DNA from: Devosia sp.
GTDB lineage: Bacteria > Pseudomonadota > Alphaproteobacteria > Rhizobiales > Devosiaceae
Direction of reading: 5' to 3'
Length of the DNA stretch: 37,475 nucleotides
Assembly (NCBI GenBank): GCA_015234425.1
Contig: JADGNE010000021.1
Span: 1 to 37,475 of the forward strand
The stretch's first letter is position 1; each line of letters opens with the position of its first letter. The notes beneath the pieces were generated by a model. It was not told the DNA's origin. It made no database searches and worked only from the letters and a program-made list of their open reading frames with translations. Below are positions 7,371 through 15,388 of this stretch, piece by piece. A program made the position numbers and the translations under genes.

Positions 7371-9868
7371 CCGAAAAGCCCGCCTCGCCCATCCGCCTCC
7401 ACAAGGAGCTTGAGCGCATCTGGATGACGCCCAAGGGCATTGGCGCGCTCTCCAGCGTCAATCACACCGTACTGGGCAAGCGCTTCATGGTCGTGGCGCT
7501 CACGTTCTTTGCCATTGGCGGCTTCCTGTCCATGCTGATCCGCGCGCAGCTGGCCACGCCACACAGCGCCTTCATCGGACCGGAAATCTACAATCAGATC
7601 TTCACCATGCATGGCACGGTGATGATGTTCCTCTTCGCCATTCCCATGTTCGAAGGCTTCGTCATCTACATGCTGCCCAAAATGCTGGGCGCGCGCGACA
7701 TGGCCTTTCCGCGCCTCACCGCCTACGGGTTCTGGTGCTATCTCTTCGGCGGCAGCATCCTGATCATCGCCATGTTGGCAGGCATGGCGCCCGATAGCGG
7801 CTGGTTCATGTATACCCCGCTGAGTTCGCGTCCTTATACGCCGGGCATCAACGCCGACGTCTGGCTCCTGGGCATCACCTTTGTCGAGATTTCGGCAGTC
7901 ACGGCTGCGGTCGAGATCTTCGTCTCCATCCTCAAGATGCGCGCGCCCGGCATGTCCCTCACGCGGATGCCGCTCATGGGCTGGTACATGCTCGTCACCT
8001 CGGGAATGATGATCGTCGGCTTCCCGCCACTCATTCTCGGCTCCATCCTGCTCGAGCTTGAACGCGCGTTCGATCTGCCCTTCTTCGACCCCACACGAGG
8101 CGGCGATCCACTGCTCTGGCAGCACCTCTTCTGGCTCTTCGGGCATCCGGAGGTCTACATCATCTTCCTGCCCGCGGCCGGGGCGCTTTCGACCATCATC
8201 CCAGTTTTTGCGCAGCGCCAGATCCTGGGCTATCGCGCGATCATCGCCGCCATCGTCGCCATGGGCTTCCTCAGCTTCGGGCTCTGGGTGCATCACATGT
8301 TTACGGTGGGCATTCCCCATCTGGCGCTTGCCTTCTTCTCAGCCGCCAGCGCCTTGGTGGCGATCCCGACAGCGGTCCAGATCTTCGCCTGGCTCGGCAC
8401 GCTGGCCTCCGGCCGTTCCCGCTGGGATGTGCCCATGCTCTATGTCTTCGGGTTCTTTTTCATTTTCGTCATTGGCGGGCTCACGGGCGTCATGCTGGCA
8501 ATGGTGCCGTTCAACACGCAGGTCCACGACACCCACTTCGTGGTCGCCCATCTCCACTATGTCCTCGTCGGCGGTTTCGTTTTTCCCATGCTCGCCGGCA
8601 TTTATCACTGGCTGCCCCACATCTCCGGACGCCAAAGCCTGTATCGGCTTTCCATCCCCTCCTTCTGGCTCATCTTCGTTGGGTTCAATCTCACCTTCTT
8701 CCTGATGCACCTGACCGGCCTTATGGGCATGCCGCGGCGCATCTCCACCTATCCGTCCAACTGGGGCTGGGACTGGCTGAACCTGCTCTCCTCCATCGGG
8801 GGCTTCATTCTCACCATGGGCTTCTGTCTCGTTCTCGCCGACATCATCCTGCAGTTTCGCTTCGGCCGCTGGTTCCGCCGCGATCCCTGGCAGGCGCAGA
8901 CGCTCGAATGGGCCACGCCGACCCCACCGCCAAGCTATAATTTTGCCGCCATCCCGCGGATCGAAAAACGTGCGGACGCTCTGGAGCCGGCGCTGATCGG
9001 GCCCGCACTTGCCGGCGGCAATGGCTATCTCGGTTTTGCCCGCAATGACGACCAGGAAACCATGGGCGTCGACATGCTTACCGGCGCGGCCGAGCACGTC
9101 ATTATCCTGCCCCGCCGCACTTTCCTCCCGCTCTGGACGGCGCTGGCCACGGGAAGCTTTTTCCTCTCCTTCCTTTTCGGGCAGTACTGGCTCGCTGCTT
9201 TCGCCGCACTCGTCACATTGGCACTGTTTCTGGTCTGGCCCGCCACTCTTGGCCGCCAAACCGACACCGGTCCTGTCGACATCGGCATGGGCGAGCAGGC
9301 GCCGCTTGATATCGAAAGCCCGAATAATGTGAGCATTCTTGCCAATCGCACGGCTCTCGTGACCGACGGCACGCTGTTCTCCTCGCTCTTGTTCGGCGGC
9401 CTCTTTCTCTTGGTCGTCGCGCCCAACTGGGATGGCGTGACCGCGCTTGACCTGCCGCTCTGGCCGGGGCTGGTCGCGATCACGGCCTCGGCGGCGGGCG
9501 CGGCTCTGGCGTGGTGGGCGCGCCAGCGTAATGCCCACGGCAACACCGCAAGCCTTGCTGCCATCGGTTCCGGCATTGCGCAGACCCTTGCGGCGCTGGC
9601 TCTCCTCCTCGCCCTGATCTGGGTCCCCGATCCCACTGCCCACGCTCGTCACGCCATGATCGTCGCCCTGCTCGGCTTTGCGGCAATCCACACCGGCCTT
9701 GCGGCATTGCTCTCATTTCACGCGCTTTGGCGCATTCACCGCGGATATTTGTCCGCCCGCCGACAGACCGAGTTGATCATTGCATGGCTCTGGGGCGGCT
9801 ACGCCGCGGCAATCGTTCTTCCCGCGATGGGGCTGAGCTTTATGCTGAGCCGCGTTGGGGGCACGTGA
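7367..9868 (+). CDS. ctaD: Cytochrome c oxidase, fused subunits I and III
   Basis: An 833-residue fusion. Residues about 35-530 are subunit I, with haem a/a3 and CuB ligands all present: His82 (MHGTVMMF), His260 and the cross-linking Tyr264 (GHPEVY), His309-His310 (WVHHMF), His395 and His397 (HLHY), and the propionate-binding Arg pair in GMPRR. After a linker (about 530-580) comes a subunit III-like region with about five to seven helices to the end. D-channel Asp in GINADVWLLG is kept, but the segment that in A-type oxidases reads TGIKVFSW is TAVQIFAW here, so the K-channel lysine position is Gln338. The GTG start overlaps the ctaC stop. I+III fusions are known for caa3-type and some alphaproteobacterial oxidases. 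The long antisense open frames across this gene are shadows. Confidence 0.93.
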   Translation: MTEKPASPIRLHKELERIWMTPKGIGALSSVNHTVLGKRFMVVALTFFAIGGFLSMLIRAQLATPHSAFIGPEIYNQIFTMHGTVMMFLFAIPMFEGFVIYMLPKMLGARDMAFPRLTAYGFWCYLFGGSILIIAMLAGMAPDSGWFMYTPLSSRPYTPGINADVWLLGITFVEISAVTAAVEIFVSILKMRAPGMSLTRMPLMGWYMLVTSGMMIVGFPPLILGSILLELERAFDLPFFDPTRGGDPLLWQHLFWLFGHPEVYIIFLPAAGALSTIIPVFAQRQILGYRAIIAAIVAMGFLSFGLWVHHMFTVGIPHLALAFFSAASALVAIPTAVQIFAWLGTLASGRSRWDVPMLYVFGFFFIFVIGGLTGVMLAMVPFNTQVHDTHFVVAHLHYVLVGGFVFPMLAGIYHWLPHISGRQSLYRLSIPSFWLIFVGFNLTFFLMHLTGLMGMPRRISTYPSNWGWDWLNLLSSIGGFILTMGFCLVLADIILQFRFGRWFRRDPWQAQTLEWATPTPPPSYNFAAIPRIEKRADALEPALIGPALAGGNGYLGFARNDDQETMGVDMLTGAAEHVIILPRRTFLPLWTALATGSFFLSFLFGQYWLAAFAALVTLALFLVWPATLGRQTDTGPVDIGMGEQAPLDIESPNNVSILANRTALVTDGTLFSSLLFGGLFLLVVAPNWDGVTALDLPLWPGLVAITASAAGAALAWWARQRNAHGNTASLAAIGSGIAQTLAALALLLALIWVPDPTAHARHAMIVALLGFAAIHTGLAALLSFHALWRIHRGYLSARRQTELIIAWLWGGYAAAIVLPAMGLSFMLSRVGGT

Positions 9869-10182
9869 TGCGTGAAGTTCTCAGCAACCCCTTGGTGCGA
9901 CTGGTCGCCGGCTTTACGATCTGGTCCGGCAGCTTCGTGCTGCTCTATACCCTCCAGGCACTGGGCTGCGCCCTGAACTGGGGTGAGGCGCATCGGCCCA
10001 TCATGATCGGTGCTTTCGTGATTTGCCTTCTGCCGCTGGCGGCGTTGGCATTCCAGCCACGGACGGCTCGGAACGAGTCTTCATCGGGACTGCTGAGAGC
10101 GGCTCTCTGGGCCAATCGCGCCGCCTTGGCAGCGGCCATCCTCACCTATCTTCCCGTTCTCTTCGTCACGGCCTGCCTATAG
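9868..10182 (+). CDS. Small integral membrane protein of the oxidase operon, unknown function
   Basis: ATG 9868 overlaps the ctaD stop by one base (TGATG), giving a 104-residue protein. Three hydrophobic segments are visible, around residues 9-34 (VRLVAGFTIWSGSFVLLYTL), 43-62 and 82-102, with a short charged loop between the second and third. I do not recognise a family. Position and coupling suggest an oxidase accessory or small subunit; a subunit IV-like or assembly role is only inference. A longer in-frame reading from 9727 is possible but would lie inside ctaD and is not credible. It is the last intact gene of the block: mobile-element debris begins within 400 bp. Confidence 0.75.
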   Translation: MREVLSNPLVRLVAGFTIWSGSFVLLYTLQALGCALNWGEAHRPIMIGAFVICLLPLAALAFQPRTARNESSSGLLRAALWANRAALAAAILTYLPVLFVTACL

Positions 10183-10326
10183 GCAATGCCTTCCTGAATG
10201 CGACCGCACTGAGGACTCCGGAACGCGCAAAGTGGGTTGCATGTTCAGTCTGATAGTCTTGCATGAGCATCGCGCCAGCTTCCTTGGCGCCCGGAGTATC
10301 AAATATTAAGGAAGTCCCGGACCAAG

Positions 10327-10536
10327 ATGATCGCCATTGTCGGCGGGCCCAGCGCTGTTTATGCGGTCAAGGATCTGCTGCAAAAGGCGGACGACTTGTA
10401 CATCAGCATCTTCGAAGCCGGGCCGGTGGGCACTGGCCGACCGGGTCCGCGCCGCAGACGCGGCGTTTCTCCGTTGACAGCGACATGGACGCCCCGCCTG
10501 GTGGCGAAATCTCAGACAATACGTTCACCATGGTGA
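10327..10536 (+). pseudogene. FAD/NAD(P)-binding protein, N-terminal stub
   Basis: The first 35-40 codons (MIAIVGGPSAVYAVKDLLQK, then YISIFEAGPVGTGRPG) match the beginning of FAD/NAD(P)-binding proteins of the NAD_binding_9 kind: the Rossmann glycine motif at residues 5-8 and the acidic end of strand 2 in IFEAG. One glycine of the usual GGGPSA is missing. After GTGRPG the sequence no longer resembles the family, and the frame ends at 10536. A fresh IS3 remnant starts 48 bp later. The rest of the gene is gone, so this is a relic. The 144 bp between 10182 and this stub shows no recognisable gene. Confidence 0.6.
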
Positions 10537-10583
10537 ACGTCCTCCAAAGCGCGATCCCCTTTGAAATCACCGGGGATGGTGAC

Positions 10584-11020
10584 TGAATAGCCCCGTGTTC
10601 TGTAGACACCGTCGGGGTCAGATTTGGTGTCGTTTCTCGAACTCGACCGGCGATAGCATGTTGTTGCGGACATGCTTGCGGGTCGGGTTATAGAACATCT
10701 CAATGTAATCGAATACATCCTGGCGGGCTTCGTCTCGCGTTCGATAGGTCCGGCGCCTGATCCGCTCGCGCTTGAGGAGGTTGAAGAAGCTCTCGCCACG
10801 GCATTGTCGTGGCAGTTGCCGCGCCGGCTCATGGAGTGAACCAGATTGTGGTGCCGCAGGAAGCTGGCCCAATCCATGCTGGTGAACTGTGAGCCCTGAT
10901 CGGAATGGACCAGCACCGTGTTCTGTGGCTTGCGGCGCCAGACCGCTATGTGAAGCGCCTGCAGGACGCCCTCGCTGGTCTGCCGGCTTTGCAATGACCA
11001 GCCGATGAAATTATGGGGTG
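10584..11020 (-). mobile_element. IS3-family element remnant (orfB end with terminal repeat)
   Basis: On the plus strand the segment begins at 10584 with TGAATAGCCCCGTGTTCTGT, an IS3-type terminal inverted repeat, and contains the last third of an orfB transposase on the minus strand. Transposase-like coding can be followed to roughly 11020, after which the sequence is unrelated; the promoter-proximal part and the other end of the element are missing. This element differs in its terminal repeat from the one at the left edge, so the two belong to different IS3 subgroups. Confidence 0.75.
10618..11010 (-). pseudogene. IS3-family transposase OrfB, C-terminal fragment, frameshifted
   Basis: The DDE integrase core is recognisable: GWSLQSRQTSEGVLQALHIA, then the second catalytic Asp in VLVHSDQGSQFTSMDW, then GNCHDNAVA. 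A frameshift near 10797-10800 separates this from the third catalytic acid (ESFFNLLKRERIRRRTYRT) and the family C terminus (MLSPVEFEKRHQI, stop at 10618-10620). The first two thirds of OrfB including the first catalytic Asp are absent. Not functional. Confidence 0.85.
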
Positions 11021-11256
11021 GGTTGCGGACTGACGAGTTTCAGATAACAAGGCTGAAAAGCAGTCTCGCGGCCTCTACGAGCCGCATACGCCCTCTGGGC
11101 CTACCAGAAGCCCTCGATCGCAATGCCGTGTCTCGCGGCGCGGACGCCTGCCCTGATACATCATGCATAAGCACTTTCCGTGCGACCTATTTGATGAACT
11201 GTTAATCCCATAGGGATAGAGCGGACAGACTTCTAGAGCGTTTTACCGAGGGCGTA

Positions 11257-12378
11257 ATGGGCTATGTGGTCGTATCCGCATTTGGCGTTGCTGCAATCGC
11301 TTTTGCGGTCCTATCCAGATACCCGGCGCGCCTGACCTACTTCCGCTACCTGTCGTACGGCATTCTCGCATGCGGTGTCGGCTTCACCACCCAGATCTCG
11401 GGCTTCCCGCCAGACGCATCAGTCAATTCCATCATTTCGACGGCTCTCTATTTCACGGGGGCGCTTTGTGTGGCGGAGGCGGTCCAGCGACGGTCCGGGG
11501 AAACATTGGGATTGAGCTTCCACGCCATTGTCCTGATTTCGTCCATCTTTATCACCGCATATTTCCTGTTCGTGGACAGAAATCTCGTCGCTCGTACGGT
11601 CCATCTGAACTGTGGTTTTGGGCTCGTGCTGCTCGCCGCCATATGGAGGCGAAAAGAGCTGATCCTCGGCAGCGTCGCTGATCGCCTTCTGTTTTGGACC
11701 ATAGCCTTAATAGGGTTTCATTTTTTCCCTCGAACACTGCTCACCGTCGGTGGTTTCACCGCGCAGAACGCGACCCCCTTCTGGACTGCCCTTCAATATA
11801 GCCTGCTGGTCATTACAAACGCTGGCGCGACCGCTCTTCTCGGGGTAGCCGGCGCCGATATTTTTGCGACCATTACGCGTGAGCGGGATACTGACGTTTT
11901 AACGGGGATATTGAACCGCCGCGGACTGGAGGCGGCTGTTTCGGCAGCGCGTAAAGGGCGCGTGGAAGGGGTGGCGATCATCGCCGATCTCGATGAATTC
12001 AAAGCCATCAACGACAACTTTGGGCACGATGCAGGTGATCAGGTGCTGAAGGCTGTTGCTCAGAGATTGCGGAAGCTTATGCCACCGGGTGACCTGATCG
12101 CCCGCGTCGGCGGCGAGGAATTTGTGTGCGTAATATGGGGGGATATGGAGGCCGGCCGATTACGGGCAGAACTTCTTCGCGATGCGCTTTTCAGCAGCCC
12201 GATCGAAACGACATGCGGTTTGCTGCCCGTTACCGCAAGCTTCGGCGTGGCAGTCCATCGACCTGAGGAGCATTTGTGGGACGCAGTAAAACGTGCAGAC
12301 GCGGAGTTGTACGAGGCCAAGCGCTCGGGCAAAAATCGGGTAGTGACTGCAGCAATAGGTGCAGAGGGCCCGGCGTAG
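11257..12378 (+). CDS. Membrane-anchored GGDEF protein, probable diguanylate cyclase
   Basis: A 373-residue protein. Residues 1-205 carry about seven hydrophobic segments forming an uncharacterised membrane sensor. From about 208 a GGDEF domain follows: DxLTGxxNRRG at 213-223, the Mg-binding DLDEFKAIND around 244-253, and the active loop RVGGEEF with GGEEF at 285-289. Both glycines and both acidic residues needed to make c-di-GMP from two GTP are there. The inhibitory RxxD site, which should end five residues before GGEEF, reads PPGD, so product feedback is probably lost. ATG 11257 follows a GAGGG ribosome-binding site. It stands alone among debris and is the only intact gene between the oxidase operon and the phage remnant. 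The 236 bp before it (11021-11256) shows no gene. Confidence 0.9.
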   Translation: MGYVVVSAFGVAAIAFAVLSRYPARLTYFRYLSYGILACGVGFTTQISGFPPDASVNSIISTALYFTGALCVAEAVQRRSGETLGLSFHAIVLISSIFITAYFLFVDRNLVARTVHLNCGFGLVLLAAIWRRKELILGSVADRLLFWTIALIGFHFFPRTLLTVGGFTAQNATPFWTALQYSLLVITNAGATALLGVAGADIFATITRERDTDVLTGILNRRGLEAAVSAARKGRVEGVAIIADLDEFKAINDNFGHDAGDQVLKAVAQRLRKLMPPGDLIARVGGEEFVCVIWGDMEAGRLRAELLRDALFSSPIETTCGLLPVTASFGVAVHRPEEHLWDAVKRADAELYEAKRSGKNRVVTAAIGAEGPA

Positions 12379-12395
12379 CCAGACCGCGAGGAGGA

Positions 12396-12611
12396 TTAGG
12401 CCGAGGTCTTTCGATCCGCACTTACCGCACCGGAGCGCTTGGCCACGAGCGGGTGGGGATCGCCCACGGTGACAAAGCCAAAGCCCAACCGGTTGCCCAG
12501 AGCATGAAGGTCAAGATCGGCCCCATGCCCGCATCCAACGGCATTGCAATGGACGCTGACGCCCATCTGGTTGCCGATCAGGTCTTGGATGGTGGAGATG
12601 GTCGTGGTCAT
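12396..12611 (-). pseudogene. Small phage-type zinc-ribbon protein, frameshifted at the C terminus
   Basis: The open frame gives 71 residues (MTTTISTIQDLIGNQMGVSV, then HCNAVGCGHGADLDL). After HPLVAK it reads KRSGAVSADRKTSA, but shifting the frame at about 12443 gives LRCGKCGSKDLGLIL, a CxxC knuckle that pairs naturally with the earlier Cys/His residues. A 2-base insertion or 1-base deletion after the AAG codon would explain this. The protein resembles short unnamed zinc-ribbon ORFs of alphaproteobacterial prophages; no function is known. Its tail runs into the 3' end of the GGDEF gene. Confidence 0.5.
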
Positions 12612-12692
12612 GGTACCAAAGTAGCATACCCTCGGCCGCTGCGGGTGGCTTAGGGTCTAAACGTTTCTACGACCTTCTTTGTATGACGCTAT

Positions 12693-12720
12693 AGCCCGCC
12701 GGTATTCTGGCGGGCTTTTT
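12693..12720 (+). terminator. Rho-independent terminator
   Basis: A perfect 8-bp stem AGCCCGCC (12693-12700) / GGCGGGCT (12709-12716) with an 8-nt loop is followed by a run of five T. It faces the plus strand, although the neighbouring phage genes are on the minus strand. The GGDEF gene ends 315 bp upstream and could use it. Confidence 0.75.
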
Positions 12721-12788
12721 GGTTGTGCACACTCATCTTTCGCAGCTCTTGGCCAGTCGGCTCACTTCCCGCCGCTGTTGTTCCATTG

Positions 12789-13124
12789 TCAGGAGCCGGT
12801 ACCGATGATGTCGAAGCAGATCACGATAAAGTCCGTGATGACCGCGTTCCCGATCTTCGCCGACATGCTGTCCCGCATGGGCCGCAGTCCGCGCAGGAAC
12901 CGGAAGTCCTCGCGGGCCTCGTCCTGATGGCCGGCGTCGTCGAGGCGGAGGCCAGCATCTGCCAGTTCGTCACGGAAAGCATGCCGGATCTGGCCGAGCT
13001 GTTGCTCTGTGAAACCCTTGCCGATATTGTCCACCAAAATAGCGTGGCTGGACGCAAGCTGGCTCTGGTTGCGTTCCATGGCATCGAGCCGGCGGACGAT
13101 TGCCGGCAGGTCTTGATCTTCCAT
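12789..13124 (-). CDS. Small phage late protein with coiled coil and C-terminal hydrophobic segment, unknown
   Basis: A 111-residue open frame: MEDQDLPAIVRRLDAMERNQ with heptad-like spacing over the first 75 residues, and a hydrophobic tail AVITDFIVICFDIIG. It follows the membrane-protein relic by 46 bp on the same strand. Such small proteins with a coiled coil and one membrane segment occur near lysis genes of alphaproteobacterial phages and may act as spanin- or holin-like partners, but I do not recognise the family. It is the only member of this module whose frame looks intact. Confidence 0.55.
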   Translation of the reverse strand: MEDQDLPAIVRRLDAMERNQSQLASSHAILVDNIGKGFTEQQLGQIRHAFRDELADAGLRLDDAGHQDEAREDFRFLRGLRPMRDSMSAKIGNAVITDFIVICFDIIGTGS

Positions 13125-13170
13125 AAGCCGGCCCTTTGCCGCTGGGGGTGGAGAAGAGGCGCGAGGACGC

Positions 13171-13538
13171 CTAATGCTGGGTCAGTCGCTCCCAGAGCAT
13201 GCGGGGCTTCGGCGCTGCGGCAGCGACGGCATCAGCTTGGCGCGCGACTGTCGAGCCCTTCGGAAGCTCGTCCTCTTGCCATCGGCCGTCACGACCTGCA
13301 GCACAACGGTTACGCGATAAGATTGCCACTGGGCCCAAAGATACCAGCCAAGTCCGGAGACGCTGAGACCCCCGCCCTGCCCCGCAAAGATCGCTTGCAC
13401 GTCTTGCTGCATGGCCGGTGACATAGCGAGGTGGATCGGTACGAGCGCGAAGGCCCATGCAGCAAGCTCCTGGGCGCGGTGCCAGAGCCACCGTATGACG
13501 ACGTTCTGTGCGATAGCGGCTGCAATGCTGGTGATCAT
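13171..13538 (-). pseudogene. Phage membrane protein (holin-like position), frameshifted
   Basis: ATG 13538 is preceded by a strong AGGAGG. The first 90 residues are readable (MITSIAAAIAQNVVIRWLWH, AAWAFALVPIHLAMSPAMQQ), with two hydrophobic stretches. After VVTADGK the frame is wrong; one base over, near 13275, it continues DELPKGSTVARQADAVAAAA and ends in LWERLTQH with a stop at 13171-13173. Location directly after the muramidase gene suggests a holin or lysis-associated membrane protein; that is inference from order alone. Confidence 0.6.
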
Positions 13539-13550
13539 GGTGCCGGCCTC

Positions 13551-14192
13551 CTAGAACCGGACAAAGAAAAAGGCCGCTGCGAGCCGCCGGGCTTGGCGGG
13601 CTCAGGGAGGCCGCTTGTGGGGATGCTGAGGGCTTCGGCGCAGGAGCGGGCGAAACGCCGCCAGCGGACTGCGCTGCGGCCATGGCGAGCAATTGCTTGC
13701 GCACCTCGGCTACGCGGCGGGACCAGCCCTTGCCGAAGGTTGCCCAGATGGACAGGCGCTCAAGGAACGCGAGGCGCGGAGCGCAGAGTTCATTTACCAA
13801 CTGTGCGGCGCCGAACTTGGCGCAGTAGGCGTTGACTGCCGTGATGGTCAGCGGGCCGATCGTCCCATCTGGCGCGGTACCGGCAATGTTCTGGAGATAG
13901 ATCGCCGCCCGATCCGTGCCGCTGTTACGGCGAAGTCGAACTCTGCCAGATCGCCGCCAGCGGGCAGATCATCGCCGCGAACCTTGCCCCAATAGCCGCC
14001 CCGATAAATGCGCTCGAGCTGGCGTCGGAAATGTTGCGCAGCTGGGCCTTGGTGGCGCCGGCCGATACTGGCGATAGGTGGCCAGCGTGACGCCCTTCAT
14101 GGTCGCGCCGCCAGGGTCGTTCGTGTGATCTGCCCAGCAGCCCTCATGGACGAGCACGCCGCCAACGCGCCAGCGAAGTTGTGTTTGGCCAT
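13551..14192 (-). pseudogene. Phage endolysin, glycoside hydrolase family 108 (N-acetylmuramidase), multiply frameshifted
   Basis: An AGGAGG site precedes ATG 14192 (MAKHNFAGALA). The rest is readable only by changing frame at least four times: VLVHEGCWADHTNDPGGATM (catalytic HEG and DPGG motifs of GH108, here preceded by a frame change), TKAQLRNISDA, LERIYRGGYWGKVRGDDLPA, and NSGTDRAAIYLQNIAG through LAFLERLSIWATFGKGWSRR. The tail is Pro/Ala/Ser-rich and a stop lies at 13551-13553. GH108 enzymes cleave the glycan backbone of peptidoglycan during phage lysis. Every lesion looks like a one- or two-base indel, and the general reading order is intact. Confidence 0.8.
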
Positions 14193-14394
14193 GAAAGCCT
14201 CCTGAATATGCGAAGAGATTTGAACCGAGTGCGGGCAGTCGGGCGGGTATAGTGATCGTGCAGGCTTGCCCCGGCTCGCTAGCAGTCCCGGCAATTGGTG
14301 CGCTGGGGCTGCTTTTTGAGCCCTAAGAGAATTAGCGGTTTCGTAAGTACTTAGGCGCAACTATGGGGCACACTTCCACCGGGGGGATGAAGTG

Positions 14395-14426
14395 AGCCCT
14401 GACTGCCCAATCAGTCAGGGCTTTTT
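14395..14426 (+). terminator. Rho-independent terminator
   Basis: A perfect 10-bp stem AGCCCTGACT (14395-14404) / AGTCAGGGCT (14413-14422) with an 8-nt loop is followed by five T and ATT. It faces the plus strand. No plus-strand gene is visible before it within 1.5 kb, so its source gene has probably been lost. Confidence 0.75.
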
Positions 14427-14542
14427 ATTCGCGATTATCCCCTTCCAAGCGCCAATTGCTTTGGCTAGCATGCAGTTTGCTGGAGATGGACCCCCAAAGC
14501 TTCGTCGTCTAGCGATAGCCCTGCCGGTTCGCCCCGGCGGGG

Positions 14543-14814
14543 CTATTTGGTATCCTGGGCCCGCTTCGGCCCGAACCAGAAGAACCAAAACCCTGCCGTC
14601 GACACCACTAGCAGCCGGGTAAACCACCACAGCCCGGCATCCCAAACGCAATGGCCAAAAGCGGCATTGGCCCTGAACAAAACGCCGAGGTCGAAGCTGT
14701 CGATCAGCGCAAGATGACAGCAAAGGCGCCGAAGATATTGACTTGCCGCTGGCTCAGCGTGCCGCCGAACAGCGACGAGTGCACCGCGTCGAAGAACGCA
14801 GGCTTCAGGGCCAT
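14543..14814 (-). pseudogene. Phage late-gene relic
   Basis: A strong AGGAGG stands five bases before ATG 14814. The start MALKPAFFDAVHSSLFGGTL resembles the N terminus of phage proteins that begin with a peptidoglycan-related AFFDAVRxSLFGG segment. The frame hits TGA after 36 codons (FAVILR). A neighbouring frame continues as a hydrophobic tail (WWFTRLLVVSTAGFWFFWFG, then PKRAQDTK) to a stop at 14543-14545. The two parts may be one frameshifted gene or the fused ends of two genes; the family cannot be settled. Confidence 0.45.
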
Positions 14815-14890
14815 GACAGCCTCCTATGATGTGAATTGCAAGCCGCATCAAGGCGTGGCTCAATGGCTACCGCTTGGGAGGGCTCGGGGA

Positions 14891-15110
14891 ATGCAGGTGA
14901 ACGTTTTCGTTGTGGGTGGCGAGGGCTATCAGAGCAAAAAGCTGCTCGTTGCCGATCTCGCCCGATGCGACCATCCCTACCGATATGAAAGACGACTGGA
15001 CCTACCTTGCCACCGTCGACACCCGTGACAAGCTCCTGTCGGCCTCGGCCTCACAGGTTGAAGCCGAGATCACTTCGATGGGTCATTCAGTAGTCGATGC
15101 GACAGGATGA
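14891..15110 (+). pseudogene. Small hypothetical protein, frameshifted
   Basis: A GGCTCGGGGA purine stretch precedes ATG 14891 (MQVNVFVVGGEGYQSKKLLV ADLARCD). Near 14970 a change of frame gives IPTDMKDDWTYLATVDTRDK and a coherent end EITSMGHSVVDATG with a stop at 15110. Neither part matches a family I know. The gene points away from the phage module and towards the next small gene, which starts 35 bp later. Confidence 0.4.
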
Positions 15111-15145
15111 CGTGGAGCAAACTCAGATCTCAAGAGGAGGCGTGA

Positions 15146-15388
15146 GTGGAACAGGGAAATATCGTCAGTGATGTCGAAGTGCTCATAGATGGCATTACCC
15201 ACACGGCGACCTACTTTGTGGAGCAGGACGTTATTCATGCGGTGATCAACGGGAAGACCTATCTCTCACCAATTGGTCCCGCAGGGGCCAAGGAAACAGT
15301 GAGAGCACTGTTGACTGCCATGGTGCTGGAGCAAAATCGAAAGCTGAAGGCTGTCCGAGGCTGGAAGCGTGCTTTACGCGAGTACTGA
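15146..15388 (+). CDS. Hypothetical 80-residue protein
   Basis: GTG 15146 follows AGAGGAGG (15133-15140) at ideal spacing, which supports translation. The product is soluble and mixed in charge (VSDVEVLIDGITHTATYFVE, then HAVINGKTYLSPIGPAG) with a basic C-terminal helix. I do not recognise a family. A weak terminator at 15689-15710 is the next plus-strand stop signal. The stretch 15389-15688 contains open frames in several phases but none with a credible start or family. Confidence 0.6.
   Translation: MEQGNIVSDVEVLIDGITHTATYFVEQDVIHAVINGKTYLSPIGPAGAKETVRALLTAMVLEQNRKLKAVRGWKRALREY

Noticed and set aside
7259..9691. Two long minus-strand open frames (353 and 450 codons)
   Set aside because: Antisense to the conserved oxidase subunit I/III gene; composition is Asp/Glu/Gly/Arg-rich, as expected of shadow frames.
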